This document shows positions 7,782 through 15,626 of a DNA stretch of 26,808 nucleotides, piece after piece. Source of the stretch: Bacillota bacterium (GTDB lineage: Bacteria; Bacillota; Clostridia; Oscillospirales; Ruminococcaceae); NCBI GenBank assembly GCA_023443315.1, contig JAEZVA010000047.1, positions 1 to 26,808 on the forward strand. Reading direction: 5' to 3'. The stretch's first letter is position 1. Every line of letters begins with the position of its first letter. A model generated the notes under the pieces. It was given only the letters and a program-made list of their open reading frames with translations. It ran no database searches and had not been told where the DNA came from. The translations under genes were made by a program, and so were the position numbers.

Positions 7782-7798
7782 AAAGGGGTTACCCCTTT
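7782..7798 (-). other. Perfect 7-bp hairpin with the fliH stop codon as its loop
   Basis: AAAGGGG (7782-7788) and CCCCTTT (7792-7798) pair perfectly around the three bases that form the fliH TAA stop codon. On the minus strand it is followed by CTTGTTTTAAGG and then the fliI start. The downstream T content is too low for a confident terminator. A pausing or translational-coupling element at the fliH-fliI junction is possible, but the match could also be chance. Confidence 0.4.
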
Positions 7799-8580
7799 GT
7801 TAATATCTGTTTTAAATTGCACAACTGCGTCTCAACGCTAGCATCGGCAATTCCGTCCGGCGTCTCTACAATACAAAGACCAGTGGTCGCATCCGTAATA
7901 ACCTCAACCTCAATACTGCCCGAAAGGTCTAACAGCTTTGCAAGCAGGGCTTTGTCGGTAATGCAGCTCGTCTGGGCATCCGTTTCGGATACGGTAAGCT
8001 TGACCCAGTCCATATTCTTATAGTTGGCAAGCGCCCGTTCTACGATACCAACCAGCGCCTTATCGTCTTCTCGTAAGGCCTTTCCCATAATCTTTCGAAT
8101 AATATCAACAACCAGAAGTCTGATGCCTTCCTCTGTCTCGTTAATAATCTGGCGCTGCCTATCGTCTATACGGTCAAGCAATGCAGCAATATCGTTTAGC
8201 CCTGTTTGCAGCTGTTCTGTTGCCTGTTGCTTCCCCCTTGCAAAGCCGTCCGACATTGCTTGTTCTTTTATTCGTCTTGCCTCGTCCTGTGCCTCGTCAA
8301 GCAGTCGTTGAGCCTTTTGCTGAGCATCGGCATACGCGGCAGCGACAATTCGATCCGCTTCCAACTGTGCTGACTGTATAACCTGCATACGCAGCTCCTC
8401 GGTCAGTACCGACGTTGTTACAACTGCAGGCGGCGCCTGCCCTGTCTTCTCCGAATACTCTTGTTCTTCAGACGCAGGAGCGGAGGTATTGTCAGCAGTA
8501 TAAATAGGAGCAGATGAAATTAGAATACTCTCCTTGATATTCGCTTCCAACGCCTTGAAGATTCTAGGCAATGATATCAT
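7789..8580 (-). CDS. fliH: Flagellar export regulator FliH
   Basis: FliH binds and restrains FliI and links it to the switch complex; it is related to the stalk subunits of rotary ATPases. The protein (about 263 residues) has a variable N-terminus, then a long charged helix rich in Ala, Glu, Gln and Arg (about 75-135: LEADRIVAAAYADAQQKAQR and following), and a C-terminal alpha/beta domain ending in the usual region with a GLCIVETPDG-like strand. The start is ambiguous: an ATG at 8580 directly abuts AAAGG, while an in-frame TTG at 8571 lies 9 nt from it. Either way the start overlaps the end of fliG by 8-17 nt. Confidence 0.9.
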   Translation of the reverse strand: MISLPRIFKALEANIKESILISSAPIYTADNTSAPASEEQEYSEKTGQAPPAVVTTSVLTEELRMQVIQSAQLEADRIVAAAYADAQQKAQRLLDEAQDEARRIKEQAMSDGFARGKQQATEQLQTGLNDIAALLDRIDDRQRQIINETEEGIRLLVVDIIRKIMGKALREDDKALVGIVERALANYKNMDWVKLTVSETDAQTSCITDKALLAKLLDLSGSIEVEVITDATTGLCIVETPDGIADASVETQLCNLKQILTKG

Positions 8581-9577
8581 CCTTTCCGCCCTTGGAAATG
8601 ATAAGCTCACCATCCTCTTCGAGCTTGCGGATTACAGAAACAATACGTTGCTGTGCCTCTTCCACATCACGGATCCTTACGTTATGCAGGTATTCCATAT
8701 CCGAACGGATGGTTTCGCCCATCCTCTGCGACATATTAGCAAAGAATGCCTCCGCAACATCGCTGTTGGCACCCTTGAGTGCGACAACGATATCCTTCGA
8801 ATCCAGTTCGCGAATAAAGCGCTGAATAGACATGTTGTCGAGCCCGATAATATCCTCGAATACAAACATGCGCTTGCGGATATCGTCGGCGAGTTTGGGG
8901 TCCTTGCGCGTCAGTTCATCAAAGATATGCTTTTCGGTTCCTCTATCGACCTGATTGAGGATATCCGCTATGTATTTGACGCCGCCAATCTCGGTAAAAT
9001 CAACCGATACAACGGAATCGAACTTTCGTTCCAGGATGCGTTCTACATTTTTAATAATCTCAGGAGAGGTTCTATCCATTCTTGCGATACGTTCAACCAC
9101 ATCGATACGCTTTTCCTTTGGCAGCTCAGATATGACGGTAGACGCTTGGTCAGCACGCGCATATGAAAGGATAAGTGCTATCGTCTGAGGGTGTTCATTT
9201 TGTATGATAGCAAGCAGGTTCTTATAGTCCGCCTTGCGCACAAACTCAAACGCCTTGGTGCGCAAAGAACGCGTTACACGTTCAAGCAGGTTCGAGGCAG
9301 TCTGAGTTCCAAACGCCTTCTCCAAAACATTTTTCGCGTAATCCAGCCCACCCTCGGTAATGACTTTTTGGGTTAGGCACAGCCCGTAGAAATCATTGAG
9401 TATCTGTTCAAGCTCTTCCGCCTCAAGTCGATACAGGCGTGCGATTTCGTAGGTAAGCTCTTCAATCTCGTCTTCGTGCATGTATTTATAGACTTGAGAA
9501 GCATTATCGGCACCCATCGATATAATAACAGCTGCTGCTTTTTGTTTTGGTGATATCTTACTCTTAGTAGAAGGCAT
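8564..9577 (-). CDS. fliG: Flagellar motor switch protein FliG
   Basis: FliG joins the MS ring to the C-ring and is the rotor part that meets MotA. The 337 residues match the family length and motifs: an N-terminal FliF-binding domain, EHPQ at 128-131 in the middle domain, MFVFEDI at 237-243, and the C-terminal domain with a charged helix (SDVAEAFFANMSQRM through EYLHNVRIRDVEEAQQRIV) that contacts the stator. AAAGGGGG lies about 9 nt upstream of the ATG. The start overlaps the end of fliF by 14 nt and the end overlaps fliH, a compact arrangement typical of this operon. Confidence 0.97.
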   Translation of the reverse strand: MPSTKSKISPKQKAAAVIISMGADNASQVYKYMHEDEIEELTYEIARLYRLEAEELEQILNDFYGLCLTQKVITEGGLDYAKNVLEKAFGTQTASNLLERVTRSLRTKAFEFVRKADYKNLLAIIQNEHPQTIALILSYARADQASTVISELPKEKRIDVVERIARMDRTSPEIIKNVERILERKFDSVVSVDFTEIGGVKYIADILNQVDRGTEKHIFDELTRKDPKLADDIRKRMFVFEDIIGLDNMSIQRFIRELDSKDIVVALKGANSDVAEAFFANMSQRMGETIRSDMEYLHNVRIRDVEEAQQRIVSVIRKLEEDGELIISKGGKDDIIA

Positions 9578-11156
9578 CGTCGTCGTCCCCCTTTATCCAT
9601 GTTCTCAGAAGCTGAGCCGCAATATCCGGATTCTCTTTGGAGAAGGACTGAATTTCGCGTTTGAGTGCCATCTCTTTTGTTTCTGTAACCTCAAGCTTCG
9701 CCACTCCCAAATCAACAGGCTGCTTCGGTTGCGGTCTGTTCTCCCCGAAATACTGTGAAAGATCCACGTTTGCTCCTTGATTCATCGCTGCCGCAAGCGC
9801 CTCATTTTCTTTTTTGCGACGGACAGCACGAACAATAAGCGAAATAACAAGGATTAAAATTAGAACTAAAGCAAGCGCACCACCGCCGACAATTGTGAGC
9901 ATTCTGGTGTTGAGTTCGGGGGTTATAATCCCTTCTGGCTCAATGAACTTTATGTTTAGGATGCTGACGTTGGACGCATCAACGCCCGCAGCCATTGCAA
10001 CCGCGTTGGTTAAACTCTCCCTGTCTCCTTCGGTCATCACCTCTCGATTCAACATGATCGAGATGGATACCGCCTTACGCTGAGCACCGTTTTTCTCTGT
10101 CTGCGTCTTTATGTAGCTAACTAAATAATCTACGCTTCTGGCGTTGCTGGTGCTTTGTGAACCGCTTCCCCCATCCACTTCGGGATATGTGGGCACCTCG
10201 GCATTGTTCTCTACACCCGGTACGCCACCTTGTGTGGTCTGCGTGTCGCTTGATTCCACCGTCTCTTCATGACTAACAATGCCCCCGTCATCCACAGATG
10301 GCAGGTAGCTCATTTCCTCTGAAATCATCTTGTCATAATCAAGCTGAACCGTAACCGCAACAGAAACATTCTCCGAGCCAAACGGACCTGACAAGATGTC
10401 AAACACCTTGGTTTTTAGGTTTTCTTCCACCTGGCGCTCATAAGAAAGCCGCAGCTTATTATCGGACGTCTCGTCAAACTCGGAGTTGCCCGAAGATAAC
10501 AGTCGCCCTGTACCGTCTACCACCGAGACATTTTGTGCCGAAAGACCCGGTACGCTGTTTGCAATCAACGACTCAATGCCCTTTACCTGTGCGCTTGTCA
10601 GCTCATATCCCGAATACATGTCCACTTTGGCAGATGCCTTGGTTTCCACCCGTTCAGTGGATAAAACATACTGGTTGTTATCGGCCATTGCAATCGAGAC
10701 GCTGGCATCCTTTACATGAGGTATTGTTTTAATTGACGCTGCAATATTCGCTTCGGTTTGAAAGCGCAGATACTGGTTCTTTTCAAACTCCGTGCTGGTA
10801 AAACCAACATTGGTGCTGAAGATATCGTACCTTACGGCACCGCTTGGGTAACCGGCAATCGAAAGGTTCATGAGCGCCTGCGATTCCGACTCTTTTGGAA
10901 CCTTAATAACGCCTCCGCTTTCGGCGCGAACTTCAACGCCGTTTTCCTGTAAAAGGGCAATCATCTCACTGCTTTGGGATGAATCAAGCCCTTGTGCAAT
11001 CACAACATAAGAATCAATATTTAGCACCACCGCGAGAATTGCTGCAAACACAACAACTCCACTAAGGATAGAAATATAGACAACCCTTTGTTTTTTGCTT
11101 TGTCTTTTCCAAAAATCCTTAACAGGGGCTAACACATTTTTAATTTGCTCGTCCAT
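9564..11156 (-). CDS. fliF: Flagellar MS-ring protein FliF
   Basis: FliF forms the membrane MS ring, the base on which rod, C-ring and export gate are built. The 530-residue protein has a membrane segment at about 25-46, the two ring-building domains, a Ser/Thr/Gly-rich periplasmic-type linker in the middle, a second membrane segment at about 421-442 (followed by RAVRRKK), and the C-terminal FliG-binding tail NPDIAAQLLRTWIKGDDDDA. GGGGAG lies 5-6 nt before the ATG. It overlaps fliG by 14 nt; a 73-nt gap separates it from fliE. Confidence 0.97.
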   Translation of the reverse strand: MDEQIKNVLAPVKDFWKRQSKKQRVVYISILSGVVVFAAILAVVLNIDSYVVIAQGLDSSQSSEMIALLQENGVEVRAESGGVIKVPKESESQALMNLSIAGYPSGAVRYDIFSTNVGFTSTEFEKNQYLRFQTEANIAASIKTIPHVKDASVSIAMADNNQYVLSTERVETKASAKVDMYSGYELTSAQVKGIESLIANSVPGLSAQNVSVVDGTGRLLSSGNSEFDETSDNKLRLSYERQVEENLKTKVFDILSGPFGSENVSVAVTVQLDYDKMISEEMSYLPSVDDGGIVSHEETVESSDTQTTQGGVPGVENNAEVPTYPEVDGGSGSQSTSNARSVDYLVSYIKTQTEKNGAQRKAVSISIMLNREVMTEGDRESLTNAVAMAAGVDASNVSILNIKFIEPEGIITPELNTRMLTIVGGGALALVLILILVISLIVRAVRRKKENEALAAAMNQGANVDLSQYFGENRPQPKQPVDLGVAKLEVTETKEMALKREIQSFSKENPDIAAQLLRTWIKGDDDDAFY

Positions 11157-11229
11157 ATAGACTCCCCAACTGTTCCTTTATAATAAAAGCTCATGAAAAA
11201 CCAAAACGACATTCGTTATAAACCTTACA

Positions 11230-11550
11230 CTAAATACCCATATTCATGATCTCTTTATAGCTTTCCAGCACCTTGTTTCTGACCGATTGCAACAACTGTA
11301 TGGCAAGATATGCCTTCTCTTGGTTGATCTGCAGGTCGTGAAGGGCATCGGTGTCACCCAAAACAAGATCGTAGGAGTCCTGCACCTCGGCGGCGTTTGT
11401 CTCTTTTACGGTGTTAATAGCTTGGTCTAAGATACTGGAAAAAGACATCTGCCCCGCATCCTGTGTAGATGTCCTTTGCGCACCGCGTAGCTCAGATAAA
11501 CTACCAATCGGGGTTATCGGAGAAATTGGAACAATAAACTGTCCGGTCAT
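11230..11550 (-). CDS. fliE: Flagellar hook-basal body protein FliE
   Basis: FliE links the MS ring and export gate to the proximal rod and is one of the first substrates exported. The protein has 106 residues, with the conserved C-terminal segment INQEKAYLAIQLLQSVRNKV and LESYKEIMNMGI. The start is chosen as the ATG at 11550, 12 nt after AAAGGA. An upstream ATG (11562) abuts that site and a GTG (11571) precedes it, so both are less likely; the spacing for 11550 is rather long, so some doubt remains. It lies between flgC and fliF in the standard order. Confidence 0.92.
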   Translation of the reverse strand: MTGQFIVPISPITPIGSLSELRGAQRTSTQDAGQMSFSSILDQAINTVKETNAAEVQDSYDLVLGDTDALHDLQINQEKAYLAIQLLQSVRNKVLESYKEIMNMGI

Positions 11551-11607
11551 ATCGTAAACCATTCCTTTCACGTGAAGAAGTTAATAGGCACTATTTGCGC
11601 TTTTGTT

Positions 11608-12054
11608 CTATCTTCCAATATTGAGCGCCGACATTGCCATTGATTTGATTGCATTTAAGGCGGTAATGTTTGCATCATAAGCACTGGACGCCGCCATAAG
11701 ATCAAGCATCTCTTCGGTGGTATTGACATTGGGCATCATCACGTAACCATTTTCATCGGCATCCGAATGATCTGGATTGTATACAGGCGTGCCCGGGGTT
11801 TCATCCTCAATGACCTCTTTTACGCGTACACCGCTGAGCTTACTATAGCTTTTCATGCTGTTTGACAACACATTGCCAAACGACATGCCAGTGCTGGCAC
11901 GCTCTTCAAAGACCACCAGCTTGCGTTTATAAGGACCACCCTCTGCTGTTCTGGTTGTAGATGAGTTCGCTATGTTTTGCGAAATGATGTCCATGCGAAA
12001 CCGCTGCGCAGTCAACGCGGATCCACTGATATCCAAAGAACTCAAAAACGACAT
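11608..12054 (-). CDS. flgC: Flagellar basal-body rod protein FlgC
   Basis: FlgC is a proximal rod subunit. The 148 residues show the rod signature near the N-terminus (LTAQRFRMDIISQNIANSST), a middle part with GGPYKRKLVVFEE, and the conserved C-terminus VMMPNVNTTEEMLDLMAASS and ANITALNAIKSMAMSALNIG. The length is normal. GAGGG lies about 6-7 nt before the ATG, and flgB ends 33 nt upstream. Confidence 0.96.
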   Translation of the reverse strand: MSFLSSLDISGSALTAQRFRMDIISQNIANSSTTRTAEGGPYKRKLVVFEERASTGMSFGNVLSNSMKSYSKLSGVRVKEVIEDETPGTPVYNPDHSDADENGYVMMPNVNTTEEMLDLMAASSAYDANITALNAIKSMAMSALNIGR

Positions 12055-12087
12055 ATCGTTCCCTCTCTTTCGTTATGCGACTAAAAG

Positions 12088-12465
12088 CTAACGTGTCCCC
12101 TCGCTGATTACATGCTGCAAGCAGTTGAGTCGGTGAGTAATCTTGCTTTGGTAATAATCGTACTCAATCTGCGCCCTAGCAAGGTTAAGACTTTCTTTAT
12201 CAACATCAACGTTATTGCCGTCCTCGCGCAGGGAGGTTGTGGTGTCCTCTTTGATAACAGCCTTAAGCTGGGCTGCTACCTTACCGGTGCTATTGCCAGC
12301 GGAATCTTTGAGCATGGTATAAATCGTTTCAAAATCAACATACTTCGATTTATATCCTGGGGTTTCAACATTGGCAATGTTTTGCAGGGTAACCGTCTGT
12401 TTCTTCCACACCGCATCCATTCCCTGCTGCAACAGATTAAACGATGCGCCGCCCAAAATATCCAT
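12088..12465 (-). CDS. flgB: Flagellar basal-body rod protein FlgB
   Basis: FlgB is a proximal rod subunit and this is the first gene of the early flagellar operon. The 125 residues include the rod motif VTLQNIANVETPGYKSKYVD and a C-terminal helix of the ARAQIEYDYYQSKITHRLN type. The start is the ATG at 12465, 7 nt after a perfect AGGAGG; an ATG 19 codons further upstream lacks a site and would add residues unlike the family. A long untranslated leader of about 390 nt precedes it if the promoter at 12863-12891 is used. Confidence 0.95.
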   Translation of the reverse strand: MDILGGASFNLLQQGMDAVWKKQTVTLQNIANVETPGYKSKYVDFETIYTMLKDSAGNSTGKVAAQLKAVIKEDTTTSLREDGNNVDVDKESLNLARAQIEYDYYQSKITHRLNCLQHVISEGTR

Positions 12466-12601
12466 CAAAATACCTCCTGTTGATTTTCGGTTTAGGTTAA
12501 GAACACTATGGTAATGCGGCATTCGAGCCGGATTATAACCACACTAAAGGTGCAAAAATTATATTAATATTTTAAAATCAACCCGCAATATAAGACAAAA
12601 T

Positions 12602-12642
12602 CACCAAGACACCGATTACAGCTAGTAATCGGCACCCTAGTG
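12602..12642 (-). other. Stem-loop in the flgB leader
   Basis: CCGATTAC (12612-12619) and GTAATCGG (12625-12632) form a perfect 8-bp stem with a 5-nt loop. Outside it, after a 3x3 internal loop or mismatch region, bases 12602-12608 and 12636-12642 can pair in part (CAC with GTG and two further pairs). On the minus strand no T-run follows directly, so a terminator is not supported. It would form in the flgB 5' leader about 130-180 nt before the start codon. No riboswitch family was recognised. Confidence 0.5.
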
Positions 12643-12686
12643 CTTTGAAAAAATAAACCTGTTTAATTCTTTGTGCTGTTTCATAA

Positions 12687-12706
12687 CCTTTTTACTGCGA
12701 AAAAGG
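12687..12706 (-). other. Second stem-loop in the flgB leader
   Basis: CCTTTTT and AAAAAGG form a 7-bp stem around a 6-nt loop (ACTGCG on the plus strand). On the minus strand the arm order is CCTTTTT-loop-AAAAAGG followed by TTATG, so there is no U-tract downstream. The stem is mostly A-U and may be weak in RNA; its significance rests on its place inside the long flgB leader. Confidence 0.35.
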
Positions 12707-12862
12707 ATGATTGTACCGTATTGTGGGAGTATGTATCGGTTAATGAAATGAGATAAAAGTCCATTCTTCATTCAGCCCTCCATTTGCAGCGAAAAACCAA
12801 AACAAAATATGGTGGCGAATATAATTGAAATCAGCCCTAAATGCGCTACATATATTAAAGTA

Positions 12863-12891
12863 ATGTTACACGAATTTCTTTCAATTGTCAA
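12863..12891 (-). promoter_or_regulatory. Sigma-A type promoter firing left toward flgB
   Basis: On the minus strand a perfect -35 TTGACA (12891-12886) is followed after exactly 17 nt by TAACAT (12868-12863), 5 of 6 to the -10 consensus. Initiation would be near 12856, leaving about 390 nt of leader before flgB. Nothing equally good lies closer to flgB; TATAAT-like hexamers at 12563-12558 and 12537-12532 lack a -35 partner. This is the best candidate for the main promoter of the early flagellar operon. Confidence 0.65.
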
Positions 12892-13069
12892 TAAATCGCC
12901 TAGATATATCATGTTTTGCCGCTCATATTCCTCCTTTTTCGAAACATTTTCGCTATTGTTTGCAGATGGTGTGGGGTGTTGCGATTTCATTTTTGGTTTA
13001 TTGTTTTATACTGAGGACAGAAGATGTGATATTTCCTATGTTCTTTATAACTATTTTGCATATTCGCGC
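12892..13069. other. Non-coding spacer between the two divergent flagellar promoters
   Basis: This stretch lies between the leftward sigma-A-like promoter and the rightward sigma-D promoter. It is AT-rich and I see no gene in it. Reading frames crossing it have no credible ribosome site at their start and run through both promoters. An isolated AAGGAGG on the minus strand (12936-12930) is followed by an ATG only 3 nt away that opens a 5-codon frame. Regulatory protein sites may lie here, but none was recognised. Confidence 0.5.
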
Positions 13070-13096
13070 TAAAGTTTTGCAATGCCTGACCGATAG
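13070..13096 (+). promoter_or_regulatory. Sigma-28/sigma-D flagellar promoter upstream of flgM
   Basis: TAAA at 13070-13073 is followed after exactly 15 nt by ACCGATAG at 13089-13096. The flagellar sigma consensus is TAAA-N15-GCCGATAA, so the match is 4 of 4 and 6 of 8 with ideal spacing. Initiation would be near 13104, giving a leader of about 100 nt before flgM. The late-class genes that follow are the expected targets. The leader has a small CCAC-CTAT-GTGG hairpin and no other element I recognise. Confidence 0.8.
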
Positions 13097-13206
13097 AATT
13101 TATAAGGATATTTCCACCTATGTGGTTTGGTATGCTTTTGTGGTTCATTGACCATAGTGCAGCCTATCTTTTGGCCGTATCTAACGGCGGGAACGGAGTT
13201 TGAATT

Positions 13207-13512
13207 ATGACGATTCGTCCATCAAATATTTCGCAGGTTTATAAGGCTTATATCCCCTCTACCAAGAATAACGAAGCCAAGACCGAGCAGAAGATGGCCC
13301 CATCCGACCGTCAGGATCGGTTGGAGCTGTCGAGAGATGCTTCGGGGATGACGGTGCAGCAAACCATGTCGTCTGCCCTTTCACAAGAGGTTTCATCCGG
13401 TGCGTCCGCCCAGAGATTAGCGCAGCTTAAGGAGCTCGTTTTAACAGGAAGCTATAATCCATCAGCGGAGAGCATTGCATCCGCGATGCTTGGGGCGCAG
13501 TACAGCGTATAA
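13207..13512 (+). CDS. flgM: Anti-sigma-28 (anti-sigma-D) factor FlgM
   Basis: FlgM holds the flagellar sigma factor inactive until the hook is complete. In the classical model it is then exported so that late genes can be expressed. The 101 residues are hydrophilic and show the family layout: a disordered N-terminal half with DRQDRLELSRDA and a C-terminal helical part with RLAQLKELVLTGSYNPSAESIASAML, which resembles the sigma-binding helices. GGAG lies about 9 nt before the ATG. It is the first gene of the late operon behind a sigma-D promoter, giving negative feedback. Confidence 0.93.
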   Translation: MTIRPSNISQVYKAYIPSTKNNEAKTEQKMAPSDRQDRLELSRDASGMTVQQTMSSALSQEVSSGASAQRLAQLKELVLTGSYNPSAESIASAMLGAQYSV

Positions 13513-13542
13513 CCTGGTTTAGAATTGAGAGGATGAATTGCA

Positions 13543-14025
13543 ATGAGCCGTTATGATCCTTTTTACTCGATGTTGGAAGAGAGTATCGTCCTTTACTCCA
13601 ATATGCTGGATTTCGAGAAATCAAAATATCAGGTTATTGTACAAAAGGATATTACCCAGCTTGAGGAAATGCTAAAGGTTGAACAGGCTATGATTATGAA
13701 GGCAAGCGTACTCGAAAAGAATCGCTCCAGTCTTCAAACACAATTGGGAGAGGAAGGGTTGACGCTGCTTGAAATGGCTCAAGCCGCACAACCAGATGAT
13801 AAAGAACGATTGCTTTCTTACCGTCAGAATTTGCTTGGCATGTTAGAGAGCATTAAGGAAATTAACGCAAAGAGTTTACAGCTTGTTGAACTTCGATTAA
13901 AGAATTCTGAAGCAACACTGGAGCGTTCGGGATATATTCAAGACCTCCACACCTATGATGGAACCGGCACTGTCTCGGATAATAATGCGGGGATAAACAA
14001 AAGTCTTATTACGAAAAATGTTTGA
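13543..14025 (+). CDS. flgN: FlgN-family export chaperone for hook-associated proteins
   Basis: FlgN keeps FlgK and FlgL unfolded or unpolymerised and brings them to the export gate. The 160-residue protein is almost wholly helical, with Glu-, Lys- and Leu-rich heptads, VQKDITQLEEMLKVEQAMIM near the N-terminal third and a disordered polar C-terminus. Sequence conservation in this family is low, so the call leans on its size, helical nature and position between flgM and flgK. GAGG lies 10 nt before the ATG. Confidence 0.88.
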   Translation: MSRYDPFYSMLEESIVLYSNMLDFEKSKYQVIVQKDITQLEEMLKVEQAMIMKASVLEKNRSSLQTQLGEEGLTLLEMAQAAQPDDKERLLSYRQNLLGMLESIKEINAKSLQLVELRLKNSEATLERSGYIQDLHTYDGTGTVSDNNAGINKSLITKNV

Positions 14026-14043
14026 TTGTTGGAGGTACATATA

Positions 14044-15585
14044 ATGCGCCCAACTTTTTTAGGATTTCAAGCTGCACGCAGCGGTTTAGTTGCCAGCCAA
14101 AAGGCTCTTGATATTGTAGGCAACAACGTTGCCAATATGAATACCGAAGGCTATACCCGTCAGCGCGTCGACCTGATATCAATGTCGGCATCGAGCGTTG
14201 CAAGCCGTTATGCCGTAGGCAATACGACGATGGCAGGCCAAGGCGTATACGTTTCGGGTGTTAGCCAGATTCGCGACCCTTATCTTGATGCTAGATACCG
14301 CGAGCAATCTGCATATTTGGGCAGCCTTGAAACAATTGTGTCAACATACAAAGACATGGAAAACCTGTTTGATGACGTTGATTCTTCCGGTTTGCAGGAC
14401 ACTATGTCCAAGCTAATGGCTCAGCTGCAGGAGGTTACGACAAATGCAGAGAAGCCCGAAATAGCAAACACCGTTTTAACTGCCGCAAAAAACCTTGTTC
14501 AGCTTATGAACTCCTACAATTCCAAATTAGATCAGATTGCGGAACAAAACCAGACAAGCCTAAACGTATGTGTTCAAAATGTGAATTCAATACTGGAAAA
14601 GCTCTCCTCACTCAACGGACAAATTAAGGATGCCTGCCTATCCAATGTTACTGTAGACCCCATATCGGGCGAGCGAAGGATGCTTGGTCCGTATGGTCCC
14701 AACGAGCTTTACGATGACCGCAACCTTCTTCTTGACCAGTTGTCGGCATATGGTGAGGTCAAGGTGAAAAACGAATCGGACGGCACCATAACCCTAACCT
14801 TTGGCGGTACCGTTGTATTGTCCGATACCAAAGCGGATTCCATTGCCTTGGCGCAGGGTGAGAATGGTGTAAACACCCTTACCTGGCGCCGTGCCGGAAC
14901 TGAGTTTAGTGCAAAAGACGGTGCAATTACCGCTTACGTCGATCTGCTTGCAGGAAAAGGCGGTTTTGCCTCGACTGGCGAAAACAGCTTTGAAGGGATT
15001 GAGTATTACAGAGGAATCATCGATTCCTTTGCCAGTACCCTTGTTACTGCGTTTAATTCGGCAAACACCGTCCCTGGAGTTGATGAGGATGGAAACCCAA
15101 TTATCCGTGGCGGAGACCTGTTTAAAACGTCGGACGGCTCAGCCGACTACACAGCCGGCAATCTTCGCATCTCAGATGCATGGATTGCGAATCCGCAGTT
15201 CATTTTGATGTCGGATTCATCCAATCAGGGCAAGCTTGACAACTCCAATATCATGAAAATGATCGCTATGTTCGATGATAATACTTTGAGCTTTGGCGAT
15301 GGAAGCTATACTGAGTTTACCGGTACCTTTGAAGGATATCTGGTTCACTTCGCCACCAAACTTGGCAACCAAAAGGATTATTATGAGAGCACTACCAAAT
15401 CCACCACAAGTGTTGCCATGGAACTGCTCGACGCAAGAGACTCTGTATCCGCCGTATCAGAAAATGAAGAGGCCATCAACATGATGGTTTATCAAAAATC
15501 TTATAACGCAGCTGCAAGACTAATCACTGCCATTGACGAGATGCTCGACATCTTAATAAACAAGTTAGGACGCGTCGGTCTATAA
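14044..15585 (+). CDS. flgK: Flagellar hook-associated protein 1, FlgK
   Basis: FlgK is the first of two junction proteins between hook and filament. The 513-residue protein has the N-terminal signature ALDIVGNNVANMNTEGYTRQ and the C-terminal partner helix ENEEAINMMVYQKSYNAAAR followed by LITAIDEMLDILINKLGRVG, which pack together in the export-type filament core. The middle is a variable, surface-exposed region. The start is the ATG at 14044 with GGAGG 8 nt upstream; a start six codons earlier overlaps that site. Two cysteines occur in the 180-205 region (NVCVQN and KDACLSN). Confidence 0.96.
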   Translation: MRPTFLGFQAARSGLVASQKALDIVGNNVANMNTEGYTRQRVDLISMSASSVASRYAVGNTTMAGQGVYVSGVSQIRDPYLDARYREQSAYLGSLETIVSTYKDMENLFDDVDSSGLQDTMSKLMAQLQEVTTNAEKPEIANTVLTAAKNLVQLMNSYNSKLDQIAEQNQTSLNVCVQNVNSILEKLSSLNGQIKDACLSNVTVDPISGERRMLGPYGPNELYDDRNLLLDQLSAYGEVKVKNESDGTITLTFGGTVVLSDTKADSIALAQGENGVNTLTWRRAGTEFSAKDGAITAYVDLLAGKGGFASTGENSFEGIEYYRGIIDSFASTLVTAFNSANTVPGVDEDGNPIIRGGDLFKTSDGSADYTAGNLRISDAWIANPQFILMSDSSNQGKLDNSNIMKMIAMFDDNTLSFGDGSYTEFTGTFEGYLVHFATKLGNQKDYYESTTKSTTSVAMELLDARDSVSAVSENEEAINMMVYQKSYNAAARLITAIDEMLDILINKLGRVGL

Positions 15586-15626
15586 ACCGACGACGCTGAC
15601 CCAGTTTGGACGGGGGTACGTAGACT

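Noticed and set aside
12532..12574. Flg B-proximal TATAAT or TAAAAT hexamers (12537-12532, 12563-12558, 12574-12569) as promoters
   Set aside because: The first two lack a -35 at usable spacing; the third has only TTGTCT at 18 nt. They are weaker than the site at 12863-12891, although a secondary start cannot be excluded.
12625..12632. Second sigma-28 type -10 (GCCGATTA on the minus strand) in the flgB leader
   Set aside because: No TAAA lies 15 nt upstream, and the bases are part of a perfect stem that explains them.
12602..12642. Intrinsic terminator or attenuator in the flgB leader
   Set aside because: No T-run follows the stem on the minus strand.
12466..12860. Cyclic-di-GMP class I or II riboswitch in the flgB leader
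   Set aside because: No recognisable conserved core for either class was seen on the transcribed strand; only generic stem-loops are supported.
12772..12909. Minus-strand 46-codon frame (MIYLGDLL...) with one hydrophobic segment in the flgB leader region
   Set aside because: It contains the best flgB promoter within it, its ATG has no ribosome site at proper distance (the AAGGAGG is 17 nt away and serves a 5-codon frame out of frame), and I see no family resemblance.
12809..13151. Plus-strand frames of 87 and 88 codons between flgB and flgM
   Set aside because: Neither start has a ribosome site; both pass through promoter elements on either strand, and one runs through the sigma-D promoter of flgM.
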